This document shows, piece by piece, positions 46,928 to 57,275 of a stretch of 64,000 nucleotides of DNA. Source of the DNA: Brachypodium distachyon (Eukaryota > Streptophyta > Magnoliopsida > Poales > Poaceae). The DNA lies in contig NC_016131.3 of NCBI RefSeq assembly GCF_000005505.3, positions 66,550,355-66,614,354 on the forward strand. The letters are read 5' to 3'. Position numbers and translations under genes: made by a program. The notes below the pieces were generated by a model that saw nothing but the letters and a program-made list of their open reading frames with translations, searched no databases and was not told the origin of the DNA. Each line of letters starts with the position of its first letter. Within the stretch, counting starts at the first letter, position 1.

Positions 46928-47349
46928 CCCTTTGATGTGATTGACCTACCAAGCAATGGTTTAGAGGGGCTCTTTAAATCAGGAGGAGAAATACTGGAAG
47001 GGAGAAGAAATTATAACCATCAAACAATCAACCCAGAAAGGACGACAAGAATATGCCGTGCCACGTGGATTCCATCCCCGCAACTAAGGGCGCCCTCCTG
47101 CCAGTAGCGGCTGGACCGCCGGACCATGCTGCTCCCCGTGAGTTGATCAGGAGCCCCGAGGTCATGCTATTGGTAAAGGTATAGAGTGCAACGCTCCGGG
47201 CAACTTCGACCAGCGCATGAAGCTTAATAATGCACCACGATGTATTTACTTGTTGGCAAGCCGCGGAGGAGGTCGGCTCAACCCTCACACCACCGGAAAG
47301 GGCAGATGCAGTGGCGCCGTCGCTGACGAGTCTCATAATCTGCTGCCCT

Positions 47350-47900
47350 AATAGCCATCGCTGCCTCCTCCCTTTTCCTCCTTCCGATGTCTTCTGTTGC
47401 CGGCGGTTAGAGGAGGGCATCTGGACAGCAAAGAAAATCCATGGCCGCGGACGGCGGCGGACGAGACCCTCCCCGCTACCCCACCAATGGAGAGCACGCG
47501 GCCTGGCATCCTCGCCATGCGGTCGATTGCGACGGGAGGCAGAGAGTAGGACGTCCCCATGGCCCAGTCGAGACAGGGAGATGAGGCGGAGAGCAGAGGG
47601 GAAGGGAGGAGAGGGGCGGGAAGCGATGCCGGGTGCGGAGGAGAATATTCGTCGCGGCGAGTGAAGGGAGGGCCGTCGTCAGGGGGGCGGGGGGAGGAGG
47701 CAGCGCAGCCGCAAGCGAAGGTCGGAGGGGGAGAAGAGGCGGCGCGTGGGGAAGGAGACGTTTTCGCTGGGAGAGAGATGGGGATGCAGCGAGACACGGG
47801 AGAGAAATTGGTCGGCCCAGCTTCGACGAGGCAGCCCATGAGGCCCGATTAACGACGAGCCTTAGATTTTTCTCTGGGAGCAGCTGCCCATGGGACGAAA
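47350..47900 (-). other. GC-rich island, possible promoter and first exon of an unknown gene
   Basis: On the minus strand this is CT-rich, contains GGGCC and AGCCCAT-type promoter motifs near 47810-47890 and ATGs near 47839 and 47560 opening 163- and 70-codon stretches. The translation is Pro/Ser/Arg-rich with no domain I know. If a gene started here, the gypsy element at 34525-46927 would lie in its path. It may also be a decayed gene or the inside of an unrecognised transposon. Confidence 0.25.
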
Positions 47901-49531
47901 GCCCATGAATGGACGGCCGGATTTCGGCCAGACGCCTAATCGGACGGTCGAGAAGGCTGATGGCGTGAGAGGCCTTCCAGAATGCCCAGTTTTACTGTCC
48001 TATATGTGAACTAAAGTTTAATTCCCCCGGAAAGAATTTTTACTTTGCCTCTTGATATCCACGTGAGGAAAGTTGCACTTAGCAAGACTAAAAATATACA
48101 TGTATTCCAATTATCTACTAATATATAAAGAAAACAAACACTCATGAAACAAAAATTGTCCAAATGGTTGTAATTTCATATCATTGTGATTGATTTGTAA
48201 TCAGTTGAGGGTTTTCATGATTGATCTGAAGCTCAATTAGTCATGATGTGAAAGTAATGAGATTTATTTGTAACAAATTAAGGTTCTTGGTGGGCAACTA
48301 AAACATGTTGCACAATAGAATTTATCTAAGCAACTTAGGGCATTGGATTTAGTCATTTAACCATTGTAGTGGTTGAGATATTTTTGATCTGCGCCGTAAC
48401 TCGTGATTTTAATAACAAACAAACAAAGACATCAATTTTTTTTGTGCTAGAACAATCATATTCAAGATCCCTTAGTTTTGTAGTTTACTGTATACTTGCG
48501 TCGAGCTTTAATATATGATGGTTTTAGTTATGTGTAATAGTATACAAGTTTGTGTTCCCCTCTAAATGGTGAAACGCATTATATAGGGAAAATATAGCAT
48601 AATGACATCCTAAAATTAGTCTTCAAGAGCAGCTCGTAGGTGTGTACATCAAACACAAACACAAACTTCGTAGGGTAGATGTATGCAATAGGCGTGAGAT
48701 GGGAAATTAAGTGAAAAATTTAGTTAGTGTCATTGTCATTTTCATCCAACTAGCATGACAAAATTAGATACACATACGCGTGTAAAGACGACTTTTATTT
48801 GATTATATTAATTATCACGTGGTAATGTAGTAAATTCAGGCTTAAGGTGTGCTTCATGCAGCTATTACAATGCCTCTCTTTGTTGGCTTCCCTCGTATTG
48901 CTAGTGTTAATCACATTCTCATTGATAGATTTTCTTGTACACGTTCAACACCCAAAATATATGCTTAGCTAGATAAGCAAGAGGTGTTATGTTCCACAAT
49001 TCTACCAACTTACACAAAGGATACAACAACATGTCATTAGGTTGTAAAACCCCTGTGAAGCTGAAATTTTATCAAAATCATGTAAGCATGGAATTGATTC
49101 AACTTTTCGATGTGTCTGATATGCATCATGTCTCAATAAACTGTGAGAAAACTCCAATATAGAAAACCCTGGTGCCTCTATATTGCCAAAATGACACAGA
49201 ATGAGTGTCGTGTGCACTGTTACTTAGTTGGACTCTACTCTCGGTGTATAAGGGTTTATTCGGTTCACGGGATTTGAAATCACATGAATATGAAAAGTAA
49301 ATGATTGAAATGGCACGCACAGTTCAATCTTTAAGATTTTTTTAATGAGATCTTCATTACAACTAGGCCAATTTAGACACATTCCTTAGAAATCTAACGT
49401 CCCTCTTCTTACGGAAGAATGCTACACCAAAAAACTAGAGGCTGAAACGTTATAAAAATCATTTAATTTTTTCAGACCGAATGAGCGCCAAGCCTCGTTT
49501 ATTTGAGGATGCAACACTACTATAGTTCTAG

Positions 49532-49731
49532 CATTTTGGTATCTCCAGAGGAAGCGAATTTTCCTACAGTACTATTGCTCCCCCGTCCCAAATTAAATGA
49601 CTCAAATTTGAAATTTGGATGTATTTATGCCTAAAAAACGTTTAGATACATGTAATAGAAAATCTTTTAATACGTGATGACCGAGGGAGTACTATTTTGG
49701 TATCTCCGGAGGACGCGATTTTTCAGTACAA
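49532..49731. repeat. 40-bp direct repeats flanking a MITE
   Basis: ATTTTGGTATCTCC-GAGGA-GCGA and the following TTTTTC-AGTAC occur at 49532-49572 and 49693-49731, on either side of the Stowaway at 49578-49689. This is much longer than the TA duplication made by the MITE itself. Confidence 0.75.
49578..49689. mobile_element. Stowaway MITE (about 112 bp)
   Basis: CTCCCCCGTCCCAAATTAAATGACTC on the left faces TACGTGATGACCGAGGGAG on the right; the interior has the familiar GGATGTATTTATGCCTAAAAAACGTTTAGATACATG core. TA follows at 49690-49691; the left target base pair is unclear. Confidence 0.7.
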
Positions 49732-50110
49732 CCGGTTAATTTCCAGGCGGCTAATCCTACGGTAACTGCCACCGGCCAGGCCTATGGCAGAGAAGGTCGA
49801 TCAGATAGCAAGTGTTTATCTAGTCAGGTAGGGACTAACTCCACTTTGGAGTCCGGACGGAACAAAACCAAGTAAATGAGCCGAGCGTAAATCATGCCAA
49901 GACAAAAAGAGTGTCGCCAATTAGAGGAGCACCCACAGTTTCAGGTTTAATCAACCATCCCATCCATCAAGTGTCAGAACAGACGAACAGTACTAGCAAT
50001 GACTTCGAGCCTGCTCAATAATTTGTCCATGTATACTGAAGATTTCTTTTTGAAGCGGTTTGTGCAACTTGCAGAAAAGCCTTATGCCAAACCAAACAAG
50101 GCATATATGT

Positions 50111-50128
50111 ATTATTATTATTATTATT
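50111..50128. repeat. ATT microsatellite
   Basis: Six ATT units in a row. Confidence 0.9.
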
Positions 50129-51178
50129 TTGTCATTAGTCCCAAGCCCACTAGCAAAAAGCAGAACATGGACACCTCTGGTTAGGCTCAAACCTGACCAC
50201 TACCACTCCCCACTACAAAAACATCTTTACAAAAGCTTGATAAAAAGAACAGAAGAATTGTTGCCAGTTAATTGCCAACTAGCCCCTCCAGTTTTCTGGT
50301 CATCGGCATTCGCATTTGCCCCTCTAGTGGCGCTGCTGGACCAGCCTTACCAATGATATTCATCACAGGGAAAGAAAACTTACAAATAACTGAAAATCTT
50401 TTGCTCAGATTGTATAAAAATAAGAAAAAAAGAGGAAAATTTACCGTCAGTTGTTTTGTTTCTGACGGCCAAACTAGATACACGCCGGCCATCACTACTC
50501 TAACCCGAAATAGGAGGTGTCTGCACGTGTGGTTACAAGTTGGCCAAATATAGGCAACTGTTTGTTTTCCGGCCACAACAAGCAAGGCATTCTCCTTCAC
50601 AATTCAAAGTTGCACGTGCGGTTGAGAAACTCGCATGCCTCGTACGGGTTTTGAGCCTCACCGCGAACAATAATCGCATGGGCCGCATGCCAAATAAATT
50701 CGAGAAGAATCGAGGATCTAATCGCAAACAAGCGCTTCCGCGCAGGTGCGATTTGCGAGACCCTTAACCACCGGGGGGAAAAGCATCGATGGGAAGATAG
50801 TGGTGTGCTTTACGCGCAACCTTCCATTATCGCCCCAAAAATACGATACAGACGAGAAAGCAAAGAAGAAGAAGAAGTGTGTGAGCAAGTGCTTCCTTCC
50901 TCTCCCGTTCCCCTCCCCCGACCCCGATCGAATCGCTCGTCGATTTCGATTTCGCGAGGGGGAATCAGGGGATCCAGTTCCATTGCTCTCTGACTTCTGA
51001 TCCTCGGAAGTGTTGTTGTCGCTTCTTCTTCTTTTTTTTCGAATTTTCTGGACCAATTAAGTCCCGATTTTCGAAGAACGGGAGAGGAGGGTCTCCTCCA
51101 ATTCCCATGCTCCGAGGCCTCGAGATCCGAGTTTGAGGTCGTTTCTGCGAGCTCGCCGCCGGTGATCTGCGCGAGAGC

Positions 51179-54100
51179 ATGGGCAACACGGGTAGCAACG
51201 GTGGAGGAGGCGCCCCTGGTCACCGCCGTCGGGGCTCCGGCCACGGCCACGGCCACCACCACCAGGCGCCGCCGCCTCCCCAGCAGCCGGAGGTTGCCCC
51301 GAACCGCTACGTGTTCGCTGCCGCCACGCCTTACCCGCCACAGTACCCCAACCCCAACCCGCCGCAGTACTACCCGCAATACGGGAACTATTACCCGCCG
51401 CCGCCGCCGTCCGTGCAGGTGCCCCTCCCGGCGCCCTACGACCACCACCACAGGGGCGCTGCGCCGCCACCCAACGCTGCCGCCGGTGAGTTCCCGCCCT
51501 CGGTCCACTCCCACCACTACCCCGGGTGGGCTGGACGGTACCCCTACGGACTCCAACCGCCTATGCCCACGCCGTACGTCGAGCACCAGAAGGCAGTTAC
51601 CATCCGGAACGACGTCAACCTCAAGAAGGAGACTCTTCGGATTGAGCCTGATGAAGGGTGTCCCGGCCGCTTCCTCGTTGCCTTCACCTTCGACGCCACC
51701 GTCGCCGGAAGGTGAATCTTGGTCCCTCTTTTTTTTTTTTCATTTCGAACATTTGTGCAATTTTTTGGGTACGCATCCAAGCTTTTGCTGCTAGTTACTT
51801 CGTTAGGGTACGTGAGATGTTTCAATTTGCATGGATCTGTTTTGTGTAACGATGTTGATGCTTTGAGTAATTAACATCTTGTGATGGTGATGCTTTCAAT
51901 TTCACTCGCCTGAGGTTGAGGGTGGGTATTTTTGTTTCAACGATCTTTGACCTCCATTTGTTTGATTGGCGATTCCCTTTATTGACCATTACAAATGAAA
52001 GATATGACAGAAAACTATACATCAGGACTTTTTGCGTACGAAAATATTATCTGGGAACACCAAGATAGATATAAGCCCTCGGAGCTCAGTCATCATTTGC
52101 AGTATCCTTGCTAGTTGCTATCCTGGTCTTTGCAAAGAATTCTTCTTCAATAGCTTTTGATCTATTGGCAGACAAGTTAATACAAGTTGGCTTTAGCATT
52201 TTCTGCATGTTTATTCATTACTCATTAGATTGCCTCAAAAGTTCTTAGCAAAAACTCTGTGGTTGAGAATACTGTAATAAGGAATTAAGGATGAAGTTTG
52301 AATGATCTGTAGTGGTCATAAGCCTGCTTATGTGGATTCATTAACCTTAATAAGTGCCAGTCTGGAATCTGGAGGATGGACACTACATATTTGGGGTTCC
52401 TGCCTGATTAAAATGTTGGAACTTTGGAATTGATCGTGAGGTTTACGCCGGATGCTCTATTGTCCATTGTTAACACTTGGTATTACATATGCCCTATTTC
52501 CGTGGTGTCCTAGTCAACACTTGATCTTAAGTATGTTATACATTACTCGTTCTTCCCAGCATCACTGTCTGCTCAATTGCCTAAATAACTTGATTGATTT
52601 AAATTTGCCTATTTAAATTGTCCCTCTTATTTTTTTTCGACTACGTGGTATATTCTTTCGCGTGGTTAGTTAAGCCTTCGGTTCCTCAACATACATAATG
52701 CCATTGTTTTAGTTGATAGCTAGTTGTTGCTGTAGGAATATGTTCATCATCTAGAACATGCCCATCTTGGTCAGAAGTGAATCTGCTGTGACCAGATGTT
52801 GGTTACAGAAACTAAAGTGAGTTTTTTAACTTTTAAGTTCTAGTTTATTTGTAGTGCAGCCTCTTATTTTGACCAAACAGTATCTCGGAATTCCAATGCA
52901 TCTAAGTTCGTGATACTGTTCTGTGATGAAACTTACACCTCAGTTATGTTTTAGTCAATTAGTTTAGTAACATGTTGTTGAATTGTTAATGGCCATCAAC
53001 ATATGTATTTTGAATTCAATGCATTTTTCTGGGATCACTTTACCAAACATAATCAGACTTTCCTCCAAATGTGTTAACGGTCTGCTTGCAGAGAACTTTG
53101 GTGCTTTGTGATAACCTGTATTGCTGTTTACAGTAGTACATAGTGTTATTATAGTACCAACATTGCATGACTCAAGCATTACAGCTGTAATTTCCTCATG
53201 ACGCTGAAAAAAAGTCATATTCTTTCTGTAATTTAAGGTGATTTACCCATTCTTCTTCATCTACTTCCTTGAACAGCATGATTGTCTACTTCTTTGCAAA
53301 GGAAGAGCTCAACTGCAACCTAACAGCAGTGAAAGCAGACTTGATTAAGCCTGTTACCGTTAGCTTCAAAGAGGGTCTTGGCCAGAAGTTCAGGCAACCT
53401 TCAGGGACAGGAATTGATTTCTCAGCGTTCGAAGACTCTGAGTTGTTGAAACAGGGGGGCATGGAAGTATATCCGCTTGCAGTTAAAGCTGAAACAATAT
53501 TGTCAGTTGATCCACCATCAGAAGGGGGAGACCAGAAGATAAAAACTCCAAACTCACAGATCACACAGGCTGTGTTTGAAAAGAAAGAAAGTGGGGACTA
53601 TCAAGTAAGAGTTGTCAGTCAGATCCTTTGGGTAAATGGAACTAGGTATGAATTGCAGGAAATATATGGAATAGGAAACTCTGTGGAAGGGGATGGTGAT
53701 GCAAATGATCCTGGGAAAGAATGTGTTATCTGCCTCTCGGAGCCAAGGGATACTACTGTCCTTCCATGTAGGCATATGGTAAGTCTCTAATTTATAAAAG
53801 CACTAGTTTATGTGCAACATTAGTGATCCATTATTGAACTTAAGTAAGCTATGAATGTGTTTGTCATGGTATTCTAGAAAAAAGAACACGAACTCCAGAA
53901 CTTCACACTGTTGTTACAAGTATACTGTATATGATTTTTCTTTACATTAATTATACTGTATATGCTTGCCAAGCATGATGTAGGACGGTGCATATTCTAC
54001 TTTGTAATCCAGAAAAACTCTATTCGACTTTACTGATAGTTAGCCATTTCAAAAGAGTATTTGGCAACCGACTTTGTGCCAGCATCTTTAGCTAACATTT

Positions 54101-54299
54101 GCACCTCTTGCTGCAGTGCATGTGCAGTGAGTGTGCCAAGGTGCTGAGGTACCAGACCACCCGGTGCCCCATCTGTCGTCAGCCTGTTGAGCGGTTGCTC
54201 GAGATCAAAGTGAACAATAAATCTGAAGAGCAGCTTCAGCAGCCGTCCCAATCGCCTCCGCTACCTCCACCCCCTTCTCTACATCAGGAAGAAGTGTAG
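51179..54299 (+). CDS. LOG2-like RING-type E3 ubiquitin ligase (LUL family)
   Basis: The protein has 405 residues and three exons: 51179-51711, 53277-53778 and 54117-54299, with GT-AG junctions in frame. It begins MGNTGS, a candidate N-myristoylation site that would tether it to membranes. A His-, Pro- and Tyr-rich disordered segment (about 20-125) follows. The conserved LUL domain (about 139-320) precedes a C3HC4 RING finger at about 327-366: [19 protein letters not shown], then [10 protein letters not shown] and CPICRQP. The second intron splits the RING just after CRHM. In Arabidopsis, LOG2 and LUL proteins ubiquitinate partners such as GLUTAMINE DUMPER1 and affect amino-acid export and drought responses; the substrate here is unknown. 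The first intron is 1.57 kb, with no transposon recognised in it. Confidence 0.93.
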
Positions 54300-54879
54300 C
54301 TGCAACCAATCTCAGGACAGCGCAAAACATTATATGCTTCTAGATTGCGGCCTTCAGGCCTTCCCCTTCAGGGTGCTCACTCGTTTGAGCATATGGGATG
54401 TAAAACTTGCCTCGGTTACCTGTAGTGTATGTAAGCATGTTGAAGCTTCTGGCATCATCATGTGGCTTGCTGACTCCCGTGGGGGGTCTGGCGGATGCCA
54501 AGATGGGTGGGTGTAAAACATCTGATACATTCATGCGTGTACTGTTGAATATCTGAAGAAGTGCAGCAGGAGGGCGTGCCTCATGCCTATTTGGTTTCCT
54601 CCACCAGGGGAGGAGAAAAAGAGGAACAGAAGGAGACCCCAGATTTGTACAAAGTTTGATGATTCCTATGATATCATATTTTACCGTGATGGTGATACCT
54701 TACTCTTCTTGGTTAATATGGCTTGTGTGTATGATACTATTCCGCTTGTGTTCTGAAGCGAAGAGATAAAACATCCGTCGTTATTCTCACTGTTAATCAA
54801 AACTTAAAGGAGGAAAACATAGTCACCAACCCTTTCATGAGCAGTTGAACAATATCTGCCACCGGGATTGAGTTGGTAG

Positions 54880-55130
54880 TGAAGAGCTCGATGTGCTAGC
54901 CAACGCAACCAAAATACCGATCTGATAGAAAAAGACCAGTCAATCCACTTATACTTCAACACTCCCTCTCACGTGTGGCTCCCGCAGATTAAAAGTGCGC
55001 CACAATTTAATTGCGGCAATAGGGTCTTGAACTCGAGACCTCTTGGGTCTGATATCATGAAGAGCTTCATGCGTTAGCCAACAAAACCAAAATACCGGAA
55101 AGGACCGGGCAATCCACATATACTTCAACA
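54880..55130 (-). mobile_element. Complete TRIM/SMART-type miniature LTR retrotransposon (251 bp)
   Basis: On the minus strand the 5' LTR (55058-55130, 73 bp) starts TGTTGAAGTATATGTGGATT and ends AAGCTCTTCA. A primer-binding site TGATATCAGAC follows, close to the TGGTATCAGAGC that pairs with initiator tRNA-Met. After a 96-bp interior comes the purine tract GTGAGAGGGAG and the 3' LTR (54880-54961, 82 bp) starting TGTTGAAGTATAAGTGGATT. The 3' LTR has a 9-base insertion (CTATCAGAT) relative to the 5' LTR. GGTAG flanks the element on both sides (54875-54879 and 55131-55135). It encodes nothing and would depend on proteins of another element. Confidence 0.93.
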
Positions 55131-55569
55131 GGTAGCGGTAAGCCTGTAAAAGACAAATAAGATCTTGCGGTGATGCCCGCTTGGGGTCAGAATCCGAGGC
55201 AATGTTGCACCGTTTGTCTAGTTCAGGCCCTGCCAAAGTACCTAGTCTGAGCAATCAACTGGGCAAATTTCGGGTCAGACATTATGACATTGTCTCTGAG
55301 CAATTGTCTTGGATTTAGTACAAAGTTATAAAACACTTATTATGAATCGAAGAGAGTACGTCAATAGTAGCAGTTTTTTTCCTCTCTTTTTTAGACAGTT
55401 AGCCGTAGTACTGGTAGTTTTTTTTTACAATATGCAAGTTTTGTACTGTGTTCTAAAAAAGGTTTTTGTGCTACGAGCTTTGTTTAAGAAAAATCTTTTG
55501 TGTCGGGTATATCTCGAGAGTTGCTATTGGCATGGCAGAAGTTATACAATGGGGCGTGATGTTCATATT

Positions 55570-55587
55570 GGGGGGAGGGGGGGGGGG
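55570..55587 (+). repeat. G-rich run
   Basis: Seventeen G in an 18-base stretch interrupted by a single A; such a run can form a G-quadruplex and is prone to length change. Confidence 0.85.
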
Positions 55588-55799
55588 CTCAAAATGGTTT
55601 TACTTCCATGCTGAAATAGGCTTGGCAAGGAGATTATTTACAAGAGAGAAAAAAAGAGCCGGTGGGGGGAGGGGGACGATCCCGTAGTGAAGAGAAAATG
55701 TTTTTCTCTGCTGTAGCAGGGATACACGTCGCTGGAGTTTGTTTGTTATTTTTATTTTTTTGCGAGAAGAGTTTGTTTGTTATTGACTATGTGGATTCT

Positions 55800-56836
55800 C
55801 CGGTGTGTTACCTAAATTGATGGTAACATAAGGGTGCCGGCGGATGGATCTGGTTTCTCTCTCGGGACAACGGTGGCTTGTCCCTGGCGTCTGCAGGTGA
55901 AATGTCTGCGCGTGTGGTCTCATGTGGTAGTGGTGCTAGCTGCACGGCGGGCTGGCCTTATCTGTGCTGGCGGATAGCATGTGCGGTTGCAGCCCTTTGT
56001 TGGCTGTGTGCGCGGTGCGGTAGTCTTTGGCAGAGGCAGCATGGTTCCAGCTTCGGTGTGCTTGTGTGTGCGGCGTGCATTTTTGGCTATCGGGCCTAGG
56101 TGCCCGTTGTCCTTCATCTCCCTCCCCCATCGCAGGCTGCTATGGGTCCGCGTGAAAACCTAGGAAGGCGGTTGCTGACTCGGTCAATGACTGCGCCTAT
56201 GGGTGTCGTGGTCCTAATTGGAGACATTGTTATGTCCCTTTTCCGTGTGAAAACCTAGGTACCTAGATCGGTCGACGCCAGCACTCCTTCCTCATGGGCT
56301 TCTTGGAGTCGCCATCGGGGAGATGTGAGAAGCTAAGCGAGTCAAATTGTGGCTAGTGGATGGCAGATGTCAACCCTTCCTCGATGTCATCTCGCGGTGA
56401 TAGTCGTTGCTTTGTGGCGAGCTTCGGATTACTGGTGTCGTCTCGGTTAATTGGTCCCTTTCGGCTGTGTAGAGGACACACATCAGTTTGCAAGGTGCTT
56501 AGGGGTTGTGAGCTAGGGTGTGGTCTCCGTTTCACAATGTCCTTCTGATATGCCTTGGCGGTCAGACATCTTTTGACAACACCGAAGAAACTTGTTGGCA
56601 TGCTCACTGTCTGTGGTGTCGATTGCTAAGTAGGCAATGGTGTTGTGTAATCCGCAAGGTCTCGGTATCGTGATACCCATCGATAACGTTAGATGTGCTC
56701 GTACTATTGTTGCTTGTTACTTTTCTTGTGGTGAAGGACGCGTGTGTGCCATCTTGTTTTTTCTTTGTAAGCCCTCTATCTTAATTTAACGAAAGCAATG
56801 CTCGTTTCATCAATAAAATAAAATAAATAAATAAGA
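55800..56836 (+). mobile_element. Possible non-LTR-derived sequence with (AAATA)n tail
   Basis: A GC-richer, gene-free block ends in TCATCAATAAAATAAAATAAATAAATAAG (about 56808-56836), a simple-repeat tail typical of LINE-like or SINE-like insertions. GTGAAAACCTAGG occurs twice in it (about 56151 and 56247). No target duplication or coding domain was found; the left boundary is a guess. Confidence 0.25.
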
Positions 56837-57275
56837 TGAAGTATGAATAAAAATCTATATATTTTTTAAGATAAAGGATTGAAAACCTTTGATCTAGATT
56901 AATTTGTCTTCTTTGGAAAGCGTAGGAAAACTTATCAGAGATTGGTATTGTTATTTCTTTTGTTTCAAAAACAGGCCAGAAAGACGAAAATTCATAGAAA
57001 ACCAAACAGCATGAATTTCTTTACAGTTTCCTCCAGGCCTGGTCAATCGTCTCACCAACCCGAATCGGACCGGCGGTCGTAGGTGCAGGCGTGCAGCACG
57101 TCCACGGAACCAGACCCGAGCCGCCGGCGCGCGGTGGTAGGTGGCTGGCGAGTGGCGAATCTCCGTCGCGTATTGAGATTTAAGAGGCCACGATCCCCTC
57201 TCCTTCCTTCCTCCTCCGCTTCGCCTCACCAACCGAAACCATTCCATACCAAACCAAGCCAATCTGAGTCTCCCA

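Larger units (their letters stand above)
46928..51178. other. 4.2 kb between the gypsy element and the RING gene
   Basis: A GC-rich island (about 47350-47900) is listed separately. From 48000 to 50700 the DNA is AT-rich and holds only short frames, one Stowaway and an ATT microsatellite. The last 300 bases are the CT-rich leader of the RING gene. No other gene is seen. Confidence 0.55.
54300..57275. other. 3 kb between the RING gene and chorismate synthase
   Basis: The first 450 bases are probably the 3' untranslated region of the RING gene. A complete miniature LTR element lies at 54880-55130. A G run (55570-55587) and a GC-rich block of possible retroposed origin (55800-56836) follow. The final 200 bases are the promoter and leader of chorismate synthase. 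No further gene is seen. Confidence 0.55.

Noticed and set aside
50810..51586. A 258-codon frame antisense to the first RING-gene exon
   Set aside because: It is a shadow of GC-rich coding DNA, and the plus strand encodes a recognised protein there.
55309..55360. A half MITE-like sequence ending in GAGAGAGTAC-type DNA
   Set aside because: Only one end is visible, so an element cannot be bounded.
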